From an uncultured Isosphaeraceae bacterium (GTDB taxonomy: Bacteria > Planctomycetota > Planctomycetia > Isosphaerales > Isosphaeraceae), in contig CAMFLR010000020.1 in the NCBI GenBank assembly GCA_945957605.1, positions 1-64,000 of the forward strand: a stretch of 64,000 nt of DNA, read 5' to 3'. This document shows positions 18,224 through 26,409 of the stretch, piece by piece (positions within the stretch are counted from its first letter, which is position 1; the number at the start of each line of letters is the position of its first letter). A program made the translations under genes and the position numbers. The notes below the pieces were generated by a model that was not told the DNA's origin, ran no database searches, and saw only the letters and a list, made by a program, of their open reading frames with translations.

Positions 18224-21200
18224 ATGCTGACCTTCATCGTTGGCGGCAGCGAAATGGCAGGGCGCATTAAGGCGTATCCCTGGCACAAAACCGCGCTCGG
18301 TCCCGCTGAGGGTTGGCCAGACTCCCTTAAGACCTTGGTCAATTTGATGCTTGCGTCCAACCAGGCCATGTACACGGTTTGGGGGCCGAGCGAACTGCTG
18401 CTTTACAACGACGCATACATCTCCGTTCTGCAAGGCCACCATCCCGGCGCCCTTGGCCAACCCTTCCGCCAGGTCTGGAGCGAAATCGCCGGAGAACTGA
18501 CGCCACTCGTCGAGAATGCTTACGCCGGGATACCGACGTACATGGACGATATCCTGCTGGTACTTCAGCGACGCGGCTACAAAGAAGAGACGCACTTCGC
18601 GTATTCCTATACGCCAATCTTCAATACAAGCGGTGGGGTCGATGGTTTCTTCTGCCAATGCATCGAGACTACAGACCAGGTGAAAGCTGCGCGCGTGATA
18701 CGCGAAAACGAGGAGCGGCAGACTTTCCTTCTCAAGCTGTCTGACGCCCTTCGACCGCTGACCGATCCAGTCGAAGTGCAGACCCTGGCGATGCAAATGC
18801 TGGCCGACCGGCTCGGCGTGATGCGGGCTAGCTACTTTGAATTGGAAGATGACGGCGACACCTGCCATCTGACGGCCCGGTTCGAGCGTGACGCGATACC
18901 GATGCCCGAACGCGTGCGCCTGTCGGATTTCTCGCCGAATCTGGGCGACGCCTACCGCTCCGGGCGCACGCTGACGGTGGCCGATACCAGCGTGAAGGGT
19001 GAGTTTGTCGAGGATCCCGCGCCCTATGTGGCCATCGGCGTGGGGGCGTGGGCGGCCGTGCCATTGTTGCGGGACGGGCGACTCACCGCCTGGATCGGCG
19101 TGCATTCAAACACTCCGCGCGACTGGAGCGGCGCCGACCTTCAGATACTGGATGACGTAGCCGAACGCACTTGGGGGGCAGCCGAACGCGCCCGCGCCGA
19201 GGAGACGCGTCGTCTGGCCGAGGAGCGGGTCCTCGCCGCCAGCGAGGCAGCGCGCGTGCAGATCACCGCGACGCTGGAGAGCATCGGTGACGCCTTCTAC
19301 GCCGTGGACGCCGACTTCCGCTTCACCTATGTGAACGCCAGGGCCGAGTCGATTTGGGGGCGGTCACGTGAGACCCTCATCGGCCGCAACCTGTGGTCGG
19401 AGTTCCCGCTCGCGGAGGGAGGTGAGCCGCACGCGCAGCACCTTGCCGCCATGCGTGACCGGCGGCCTGCCCACTTCGAAGGGCTGTCCCCGGTCCTCGG
19501 CCGCTGGATGGAGGCGAGCCTGTACCCCGACCCGGCAAGCGGGGGGCTCGCGTGCTACTTCCGCGACATCACAGAACGGCGTGCCGGCGAGGCGGCGTTA
19601 CGCGAAAGCGAAGCGCGGCATCGTTATCTGATCGGCAGTTGGGCGCTGGCGGTTTGGGAAACGGATGCGGATGGTGTCGTCGTCGCCGACAGCCCGAGCT
19701 GGCGGCGCTATACCGGCCAGACGCTGGATGAGTGGCTAGGCTATGGCTGGTTGGACGCCATCCATCCGGATGACCGCGCCTATGCCGAGCGGCGGTGGCG
19801 AGAAGCGGTCGCGGTTCGAGGGCCCGTCGATGCCGAATTTCGCCTTCGGTCCCCGGATGGCGGGTGGCGTTGGACCAACGTCCGCGCCACGCCATTGCTC
19901 GATGCAGGAGGGAAGATCGAGAAATGGGTTGGGATGAACATCGATATCGACGCGCGCAAGCGTGCCGAGGAGGCGCTTCGCGAAAGTGAGGAAAAATATC
20001 GCAGGTTGTTTGAGACGATGGGTCAAGGTTACGCGGAACTCGAGATAATCCGCGGCTCGGATGGCAGCGCCATTGATATCCGGTATCTCGAGTTGAACCC
20101 GCAATATGAGCGCCTGACCGGCATCCCCGTGGTCGAGGCGCGCGGCCGGACCGTGCTTGAGATGATCCCCGATCTCGACGATTGGTGGATCAAGGAATAT
20201 GACCGCATCGTAAGCAGCGGCTGCCCAGGGCAAGTCGAGAACGAGGTGACCTCATCCGGCAGATGGTACGAAGCGAAAATCTACCCACGGGCTGGCGAGC
20301 GGTTCAGCGTCCTGTCTGAAGAGATCACTGTCCGCAAAAAGGCCGAGGCGGCGCTGCGCGAAAGCGAGGAGCAGTTACGGCAAGTCGCCGCAGACCTGTC
20401 CGAGGCCGGCCGACGCAAGGACGAATTCCTCGCCACACTTGCACACGAACTCAGAAATCCATTGGCCCCGCTCCGCAACGGATTGCAGGTGATGAAGCTG
20501 GCGAGGCACGATGCGAATGCCGTCGAACAGGCACGCGCCATGATGGAGCGGCAACTTGGACAGATGGTTCACCTGATCGACGACCTACTCGACCTGAGCC
20601 GAATCAGCCGGGGCAAAGTCGAACTCCGTAAGGAACGCGTGTCGCTGATGAAGGTCATTCAGCAAGCCATTGAAAACAGCCAACCTCTCATCGACGCCAA
20701 TTGTCATGACTTCATCCTCGACATCCCCTCCGAAGCAATCTACGTGAATGCCGACGCAATGCGGCTGGCACAGGTCGTCACCAACCTGCTGAACAACTCC
20801 GCAAAGTATACCGATCAAGGCGGGCGTATCACCCTGACCGTCGCACATCACGATGGCGATGCCATTCTCAGCGTGCAGGACACTGGTATCGGGATCCCCG
20901 CTCACATGTTGCCGCGGGTCTTCGATATCTTTACGCAGGTGGATCGCAGCTTGGACAGATCGCACAGCGGATTGGGCATCGGTCTGTCGCTCGTTAAAAA
21001 GCTGGTTGAGATGCACGAAGGCACTGTCGAGGCCAAGAGCCAAGGCCACGGAATGGGCAGCGAGTTTGTAGTCCGGCTGCCCGTAGTGATGTCGCTGGCC
21101 GGACTCCAGCGTTCCGAAGACGCCGACCCCAAAGCAGTCCAGGCTGGCCGGCGTCGGGTTCTGGTGGTGGACGACAATCAGGACGCGGCGAAGAGCTTGG

Positions 21201-21520
21201 CGATGTTGCTGCGGATCATGGGCAACGACACCCAGACCGCGCACAGCGGTATTGAAGCGCTGAACATAGGCGCGGTATTTCGGCCTGATCTGATACTGCT
21301 GGACATAGGGATGCCGAAGATGGACGGGTACGAAACGGCCCGACGCATCCGGCAGGAGTCATGGGGGCGGAACACCGTACTTGTCGCCCAGACGGGCTGG
21401 GGACAGGAGGCCGACAAGCACCGGTCGCAGGAGGCTGGTTTTGACTCTCACATAGTCAAGCCGATAGAACCCGCCGCACTTGAAGGTCTTTTGGCGTCGC
21501 TCAAGACGGCGACGGCGTAA
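18224..21520 (+). CDS. Large hybrid histidine kinase (PAS, GAF, HisKA, HATPase, receiver)
   Basis: 1,098 residues from the ATG at 18224; the frame stays open upstream but homologous proteins normally begin near MLTFIVGGSEMAG. Order: a PAS-like input with ALGPAEGWPDSLK (1-150), a GAF domain (about 165-325), three PAS/PAC units ending in RAGEA, RAEEA and KAEAA linkers (about 345-720), HisKA with His741 in LAHELRNP, HATPase (NLLNNSAKY, DTGIGIP, GLGIGLSL) and a receiver with Asp1027 in LLDIGMP. There are no membrane helices. The several sensor domains suggest it integrates more than one cytoplasmic signal. No regulator gene is adjacent. Confidence 0.92.
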   Translation: MLTFIVGGSEMAGRIKAYPWHKTALGPAEGWPDSLKTLVNLMLASNQAMYTVWGPSELLLYNDAYISVLQGHHPGALGQPFRQVWSEIAGELTPLVENAYAGIPTYMDDILLVLQRRGYKEETHFAYSYTPIFNTSGGVDGFFCQCIETTDQVKAARVIRENEERQTFLLKLSDALRPLTDPVEVQTLAMQMLADRLGVMRASYFELEDDGDTCHLTARFERDAIPMPERVRLSDFSPNLGDAYRSGRTLTVADTSVKGEFVEDPAPYVAIGVGAWAAVPLLRDGRLTAWIGVHSNTPRDWSGADLQILDDVAERTWGAAERARAEETRRLAEERVLAASEAARVQITATLESIGDAFYAVDADFRFTYVNARAESIWGRSRETLIGRNLWSEFPLAEGGEPHAQHLAAMRDRRPAHFEGLSPVLGRWMEASLYPDPASGGLACYFRDITERRAGEAALRESEARHRYLIGSWALAVWETDADGVVVADSPSWRRYTGQTLDEWLGYGWLDAIHPDDRAYAERRWREAVAVRGPVDAEFRLRSPDGGWRWTNVRATPLLDAGGKIEKWVGMNIDIDARKRAEEALRESEEKYRRLFETMGQGYAELEIIRGSDGSAIDIRYLELNPQYERLTGIPVVEARGRTVLEMIPDLDDWWIKEYDRIVSSGCPGQVENEVTSSGRWYEAKIYPRAGERFSVLSEEITVRKKAEAALRESEEQLRQVAADLSEAGRRKDEFLATLAHELRNPLAPLRNGLQVMKLARHDANAVEQARAMMERQLGQMVHLIDDLLDLSRISRGKVELRKERVSLMKVIQQAIENSQPLIDANCHDFILDIPSEAIYVNADAMRLAQVVTNLLNNSAKYTDQGGRITLTVAHHDGDAILSVQDTGIGIPAHMLPRVFDIFTQVDRSLDRSHSGLGIGLSLVKKLVEMHEGTVEAKSQGHGMGSEFVVRLPVVMSLAGLQRSEDADPKAVQAGRRRVLVVDDNQDAAKSLAMLLRIMGNDTQTAHSGIEALNIGAVFRPDLILLDIGMPKMDGYETARRIRQESWGRNTVLVAQTGWGQEADKHRSQEAGFDSHIVKPIEPAALEGLLASLKTATA

Positions 21521-21529
21521 ATCTGGGAG

Positions 21530-21690
21530 CGAACTCGTAGCCGTTTTCGCCGGCTCTGACCGTCCAAGCCTCAAACAGCGTCCATAGATCGCGCCATATT
21601 TCCTGCATAGGCCCTGCATTTAAACTTTGGAATCAGCCTGAATCTCAGGCCACCATCGAGTTCTGGGAAGTTGCTCTGTACTTGCAGGTT
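21530..21690 (-). repeat. Diverged repeat, copy B
   Basis: The minus-strand sequence cctgcaagtacagagcaact...gatggtggcctgag parallels copy A at 17330-17610, and leads into a frame starting MQEIWRDLWTLFEAW. It abuts the IS200/IS605 fragment on its right. The two copies bracket the large histidine kinase gene in the same orientation. Confidence 0.4.
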
Positions 21691-21900
21691 GGGCAAACCT
21701 CTCGGACCAACCCCTGCAAACGCACCCCAACCTCACCCGCTAGGACCCCTTGCGGTATTTGGTGATCCAGACGAACTGGTACTTCAGATCGAACCGGCTA
21801 TGCGGACCCGTTCGGTGGCGTTCCATAACCCGCCGTCATAGCCGAACACCGTAAATCCTAAACGCGTCGCCTGAAGGCGAGGGTTTTAGACTCATCGCGG
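21683..21900 (-). mobile_element. Truncated, inverted copy of the IS200/IS605 left end
   Basis: The reverse complement reads from tctaaaaccctcgccttcag through the tnpA start and about 55 codons of TnpA (YRKGS..., then VGVRLQGLVREVCPTC), closely matching the element at 10474. A 1-nt deletion near 21755 breaks the frame, but this copy keeps the 11 nt missing from the other. It stops near 21683 with no HUH or Tyr region, so it is only a fragment. Confidence 0.72.
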
Positions 21901-21909
21901 AGATAAGAA

Positions 21910-22917
21910 TTAATAATTGCAAATGACTTCGCGTCCATTAATGACTTCCGCCGATTTCAGATGAAGAGCTCCACGCGGTCTGCACTTCCGTAACAAATAC
22001 AAAGATTGCTTTGAACATGAGAAGATTCGTCGCTGACCACCTTGGCGTTGACTACGAGCGAATTTATCCAATAAGACAATCCTTTGACGATCTGGGCGCG
22101 GATTGATTTGCGTCTGATCATCAAGCAACCCGTCCGATCTCTGTATGGAAGGCTGAGAGTTGTTCGAGACGCTGGACGGCACTGGGATGGATTGCGGTGT
22201 TCTAAGGCCGGCTCGGAGTGTCGGCCACATGGCCTCTGCGAGCTCACGGTGGCCCCGTGGATTCGGATGGCAGCCGTCGGTCGTCCATTCGTTCAAATCC
22301 TGACCGCCATCTCGGGCCTTGGTCCAGAGGGCGAAATGATCGATCAGTGGGACGTGGCACTCGCTGGCGACTTCGCGGCATGCTTCCATATAAGGAGCGA
22401 GCCGAAGGTTGGGGTTCTCGCCAAGTCCATTCACCGGGGCCTTGTCAGACCAGCGCGGCTCAGTCATCAGGATCGGCTTGATTCCACGGAGTTGCAGGTC
22501 AGCGACGATAGACTTGAGGTTGGCCTTGTAGTCCTTTCGCGAGATCCGGCTCGCGGACGCCCCCGAATCGACGTAACTGTCGTTCGTCCCGTACATCACG
22601 GTGACGATCTGCGGACGGAGTTCGCCTACCGCGTCGAGCCGCTTCAGGGCCTGGTCGGTCCGCTCGCCGCCAATACCGAGATTGACGATTTCAGCGTCAA
22701 TCCCTGCGGCTTTCAGTTTAACCTGCATCAGTGACGAGAAAGTCTCTTCAGGACTTACACCCGGTCGCACTCCTTTCGTGATCGAGTCACCGAGAGCAAC
22801 CACACGCACGGCCCGGGCCTGAGGGCTGGCGGCCGACGCGGTAGATGGCATTTCGAACAACGCGAGGCTGACGAGCAGACAAACGAGGCCGGTTACCGTT
22901 TTCGTGAAACACACCAA
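21910..22917 (-). CDS. Secreted SGNH/GDSL-type esterase or lipase
   Basis: Block I is ALGDSITKG with the Ser nucleophile, block II is NLGIGGERT, block III is MYGTNDSY and block V is DGCHPN with the catalytic Asp and His; the usual SGNH order is complete. The N-terminus is a signal peptide (VTGLVCLLVSLALFEMPSTA then SAAS). I start at the TTG at 22917 because GGAGG lies just upstream; the frame is open to 23070 but that part looks non-coding. After LAEAMWPTLR, where relatives normally end, about 85 further residues of poor composition run to a stop next to the IS fragment, perhaps an acquired tail. Substrate unknown; an esterified polysaccharide is typical. Confidence 0.82.
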   Translation of the reverse strand: MVCFTKTVTGLVCLLVSLALFEMPSTASAASPQARAVRVVALGDSITKGVRPGVSPEETFSSLMQVKLKAAGIDAEIVNLGIGGERTDQALKRLDAVGELRPQIVTVMYGTNDSYVDSGASASRISRKDYKANLKSIVADLQLRGIKPILMTEPRWSDKAPVNGLGENPNLRLAPYMEACREVASECHVPLIDHFALWTKARDGGQDLNEWTTDGCHPNPRGHRELAEAMWPTLRAGLRTPQSIPVPSSVSNNSQPSIQRSDGLLDDQTQINPRPDRQRIVLLDKFARSQRQGGQRRIFSCSKQSLYLLRKCRPRGALHLKSAEVINGREVICNY

Positions 22918-23070
22918 AGTCGCCTCCGCTCCCAGCGTCTTGTTAAGTTCCGCGATCCCACCCTCTTCGGGTTCGTGGACGAATGCCGTCGTGTCAGACG
23001 CTCCCGCTTCGCGTGTTGCTCCGTCGGATAGGTTAACGAGGTTTGGTGAAGGAATCGAGCGGCTCGGCAC

Positions 23071-23581
23071 TGGTACCTGACTTGGCGAAGCGGGGACTGA
23101 GAGCAGACGAAAGTGCCAGAGATGTCCTCGCCGGACTTTCAGCGAGAATATGCCAGACAGCCAATGCCGACCTAAACCTGATACGTACGTAGCTGTATCG
23201 CAACTTCGTAGGCGGCGAGAGCTGGCGCCGGCTGGTTTGGCTCGATCATTGAACTATAAGTTGCGGGAACCACTAATCGTCTGCCGTGCTACTCGATCGC
23301 CCCCACTTGATTGTGAGCGATCTCACTCGCGTGTGGGGCACCTACCAGTTCGATTCCTTCGAGTCGTCGGCAGAGCCTCTTTGCGGTGGACAAATTGTCA
23401 CGCTCGAGCGACAGCTGTATGACAATGGCAAACCGACTGCGGCCTGACGATCCAACGCTATAAAACCAGGCATCAGGACGATACAATCACTCTCGGCCCG
23501 CGACGGGGCCCTCTGGATGGCCAAACCAGCAATCGCGCGGCTGCAAGGCTTGGCTGTGCCTTCCCGTTTGATGGATCGCTA
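23071..23581. other. Intergenic region before arr
   Basis: About 510 bp. A 65-codon minus frame (23289-23486) is given separately as doubtful. The rest shows no gene, RNA or repeat. The promoter of the downstream arr gene should lie at the right end. Confidence 0.35.
23289..23486 (-). CDS. Doubtful small protein or gene remnant
   Basis: The second half reads like a real protein: IVIQLSLERDNLSTAKRLCR then EGIELVGAPHASEIAHNQVG. The start (a TTG) and the first 15 residues are unconvincing, so this may be the 3' remnant of a decayed gene. No family is recognised. Confidence 0.28.
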   Translation of the reverse strand: MYRPDAWFYSVGSSGRSRFAIVIQLSLERDNLSTAKRLCRRLEGIELVGAPHASEIAHNQVGAIE

Positions 23582-23977
23582 ATGAATACGTTAGACGCCG
23601 GGCTTTTCTACCACGGCACGAAGGCGGATTTGCGGGCCGGCGATTTGCTGATAGCGGGTTACATATCAAACTACGACGATACTGTCGTGATGAACCATAT
23701 TTATTTCACCGCGTTGCCAAAAGGTGCAGGTCTTGCGGCTGAGATGGCCAAAGGAAATGGCAAGCCGCGAGTTTACATCATTGAGCCGACAGGAGAATTT
23801 GAGAACGACCCGAATGTTACGGACAAAAAATTTCCGGGCAATCCGACTCGGTCATATCGCAGTAAGTTTCCGTTGAAAGTAATCGGCGAGCTCGAAAGCT
23901 GGGAGCTTTACGACTCCGAATTCATACAAAAACTCAGAATCCGCGTCGAAAATGGGATGGGCGAAATCATCAACTAA
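23582..23977 (+). CDS. arr: Rifamycin NAD+-dependent ADP-ribosyltransferase (Arr)
   Basis: 131 residues matching the Arr family along the whole length: FYHGTKADLRAGDLL, HIYFTALPKGAGLAAE, RVYIIEPTGEFENDPNVTDK, KFPGNPTRSYRS. The residues corresponding to the mycobacterial Arr triad His19/Tyr49/Asp84 are all present as His11, Tyr41 and Asp76, with a constant offset of 8. Arr transfers ADP-ribose from NAD+ to the C23 hydroxyl of rifamycins and inactivates them. The gene stands alone, with no integron, transposase or partner next to it. The ribosome site is weak. The family call is firm; the natural substrate in this organism is not known. Confidence 0.92.
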   Translation: MNTLDAGLFYHGTKADLRAGDLLIAGYISNYDDTVVMNHIYFTALPKGAGLAAEMAKGNGKPRVYIIEPTGEFENDPNVTDKKFPGNPTRSYRSKFPLKVIGELESWELYDSEFIQKLRIRVENGMGEIIN

Positions 23978-24298
23978 GTGGTGGCATTTCGCACTTAACA
24001 CGGCACGCCATAGCTGTATCATCCGAGATGTTGAAACAGGAGACGGAATAAGCCGAGCTCCCTCACGCAACTGACGAACAAGTGATCGTTCTGAGGAACA
24101 AATCTTGCGTCAGCACGCCTCACCGAAGCACTTGGCCATGAGCATCAGGCGAACCAGTGAACGAACCGCGTCAGGCGGCTGTCAGAGGCGATCCAGATGG
24201 GCCGTCCGCAGTACCGCCAACGACTGGTCTCGACTTCGGACGAACGGTAGGATCAGTCTAAGTCGCTGCGATTCCGACCAAGCCGCGGATGTTACCAA
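23978..24298. other. Intergenic, nothing recognised
   Basis: About 320 bp between arr and the next gene on the same strand. No hairpin terminator stands out, and the short frames look random. Confidence 0.35.
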
Positions 24299-25675
24299 AT
24301 GAGCGCGCTCACGAGCATGGAAACGGTTTTTGTCCGTGTCTTAAGGCGCGGATTCATGCAGGCAGGCTTGGCCAGAATTGCGGCTCTGTTGCTGCCTGCC
24401 CTCTTGTCGCATCGAGTTACGGCGGCGACTCCAGGCAGCACCGAACGGAAATCGTCGACGAGCCGCGTGATCGTGCTGTCTCTGTTCTGCCTCTGTTCCA
24501 TGATCGCCGCTGTCCAAGCCGATGATCCGGCTCCCGTCACAGATACTGCTGTTCGGGGTGCCGTGGCACGCAGCCTTCCCTTCCTCGAAGAAGAGGGAGT
24601 GGCCTGGATGAAAGATCGTCGCTGCATGTCGTGCCATCACGTGCCGTTACTGCTGTGGTCGCATCGATCTGCCCAGGCGCAAGGCTTCAAGATCGATTCC
24701 CAGAAGTTGGCGGAATGGGACGAGTGGACTCGGAAGGATTCGCTGTCAAATCGCCGTCAGTTCTGGATGCGGACTTATGACCTTGGCAGAGCCGAAGCGG
24801 CAACGCTGCCGCAAGTTGTGAAGGACAAGGTCAAACCGCTGATCGCACGCCCATTCCAAACGAAAGCTGAGTATCTCGCTGCGCTAACGCCGCTGTTGAC
24901 AGAAGACGAGATGAAGTCGCATCTGGGGACCGTGCTGAAAATCTCCGAGCGGACGCTCGACATGGGCGACCGTGTTGGAGGCGGCCTCGAGGCCCTGGGC
25001 CCCTTGCTGATCGCAAGTCAAGGAACTGCGAGTGTTCTGGCTCAACCTGAATTTCGCGACGGCGTGATCGACATGATGAGCCAGATTCAGTCGGCGGACG
25101 GCTCGTGGACGCCGGGCGTTCAGTTAACCGGACTGCTCTGGACGCTTCCGACGGCGAATCAAGTGACCACGATGTGGACGACGCTCGCACTCGCATCTTA
25201 CGACACACCAGATCCAAAGCGATCTGCGGCGATTGAGAAAGCCCTGGCTTATCTACGGCAACAGACTCCGAATCCCAATAATCGCGAATGGTTGGCGATG
25301 CGGATATTGTTTGAGCGTCGTTTCGGCTCGAACGAGAAAATTGTGAAATTGCGCCAGCAATTGCTCGATGCTCGGAACGGCGACGGCGCGTGGGGGTGGG
25401 AAAAAGGCTTACCAAGCGATCCCCTCACGACCGGCCTCGCGATCTACGTTCTAGCGACGACCCGAGCTGGCGATGACTCGTCCGCCATTCGAGACGCTCG
25501 CAAATGGCTGCTCGCGTCGCAGCAATCCGACGGTTCCTGGGTGACTCCGGCGAAGCACTTCACGAGACCTGTCGATCCCGAAAGAATGAAAGTCCGCGAC
25601 GAAATCTACCACTACTGGGGCACAGCCTGGGCCACGATCGGATTGCTGGAAACGCTTGGAAAATCTGGTTCGTAG
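24299..25675 (+). CDS. Secreted protein with CxxCH motif and terpene-cyclase-like fold
   Basis: Up to 458 residues. A hydrophobic segment at 57-74 (VIVLSLFCLCSMIAAVQA) reads as a signal peptide, so the true start may be a GTG near residue 57 rather than the first ATG. Residues 109-113 are CMSCH, a c-type haem attachment motif. The rest shows repeated alpha-alpha toroid features of the squalene-hopene cyclase/prenyltransferase fold: QSADGSWTPG, GDGAWGWEKG and QSDGSWVTPA resemble QW motifs. The cyclase DXDD motif is not seen, so it is unlikely to cyclise terpenes. Such hybrids occur in planctomycetes; a periplasmic electron-transfer or glycan role is conjecture. Confidence 0.75.
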   Translation: MSALTSMETVFVRVLRRGFMQAGLARIAALLLPALLSHRVTAATPGSTERKSSTSRVIVLSLFCLCSMIAAVQADDPAPVTDTAVRGAVARSLPFLEEEGVAWMKDRRCMSCHHVPLLLWSHRSAQAQGFKIDSQKLAEWDEWTRKDSLSNRRQFWMRTYDLGRAEAATLPQVVKDKVKPLIARPFQTKAEYLAALTPLLTEDEMKSHLGTVLKISERTLDMGDRVGGGLEALGPLLIASQGTASVLAQPEFRDGVIDMMSQIQSADGSWTPGVQLTGLLWTLPTANQVTTMWTTLALASYDTPDPKRSAAIEKALAYLRQQTPNPNNREWLAMRILFERRFGSNEKIVKLRQQLLDARNGDGAWGWEKGLPSDPLTTGLAIYVLATTRAGDDSSAIRDARKWLLASQQSDGSWVTPAKHFTRPVDPERMKVRDEIYHYWGTAWATIGLLETLGKSGS

Positions 25676-25758
25676 AGCTAATTTCACGACGCCCACACTC
25701 ACCCAAGTCGGCGATGACGTGCGCGCGGACCAGACAATTTCTATTGCTCTGCCACTTT

Positions 25759-26316
25759 CTACCTTCGCTGAAGAAACTTCATCAGATCCTGGACGGCGGG
25801 AGGAAGTGAGGTTTTGTCATAGCCCCGTGTAACCCAGGAACCATTGCTGCGGAAGCTCACCACGAGAAGGTTCCCTTTCAAATAAGGGTTGTTCGAAGGG
25901 GGGAGCTTCGAGATGATCTGCTGAGCTTGCGAGAACTCCGCCGCCGTCAACTGTTGTTGTCCGCCTTCGCCACCTGAGCCGAGTCGATGGTGAAAAGTTC
26001 CCCAAGAGCGCAACTCTGGCACCGGCGCGAGCCACCACCGCTGCCGATCATAATTACCGCCGTAACCGGGGAGGCCGAGGTCGGACACCTTCAGAAGGCT
26101 GTTGGCAGTGTACTCGTCGAAGCTAGTTCTCGCGTAGAACTGCTCTGCGGGGGAGTCGCTCCACGTCATCTCGGTACTCAGATGCTTGTGCCACTTACTC
26201 GAACAATACCAGAGGAGCTCTTTCCCCGCCGCGAAGACGGCCGCCAGGATCGCCACCGCGAGCATCGCCTTTTGTATCGTTGGCCGGGGCAATCTCATGG
26301 CTGAGACATCCATCAT
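25759..26316 (-). CDS. Planctomycete membrane protein with N-terminal helix
   Basis: Up to 185 residues; the start may instead be the ATG giving MRLPRPTIQKAMLAVAILAA. One helix at about 17-38 (AMLAVAILAAVFAAGKELLW) follows a short basic N-terminus, as in the two other small proteins of this kind in the window. The outer part is rich in Ser, Gly, Trp and Tyr (RQRWWLAPVPELRSWGTFHH, GSGGEGGQQQLTAAEF). It converges with the CxxCH gene, with an 83-bp gap between the two stops. Function unknown. Confidence 0.7.
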   Translation of the reverse strand: MMDVSAMRLPRPTIQKAMLAVAILAAVFAAGKELLWYCSSKWHKHLSTEMTWSDSPAEQFYARTSFDEYTANSLLKVSDLGLPGYGGNYDRQRWWLAPVPELRSWGTFHHRLGSGGEGGQQQLTAAEFSQAQQIISKLPPSNNPYLKGNLLVVSFRSNGSWVTRGYDKTSLPPAVQDLMKFLQRR

Positions 26317-26409
26317 GACGCGTATCGAGATGAGTTTCCGGAATGGTTAATAAGCGACAAAGAAGAGCTTCGGATCACCAGCCTGTATTCTACGTTTTAG
26401 CTGTACCTA

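Noticed and set aside
18173..19105. 310-codon minus frame in the large histidine kinase
   Set aside because: Antisense to the GAF region, which is clearly coding on the plus strand.
22084..22734. 216-codon plus frame
   Set aside because: Antisense to the SGNH hydrolase, which has complete catalytic blocks on the minus strand.
24299..25675. Squalene-hopene cyclase
   Set aside because: The fold features fit, but the catalytic DXDD motif is absent and a CxxCH motif is present at the N-terminus.
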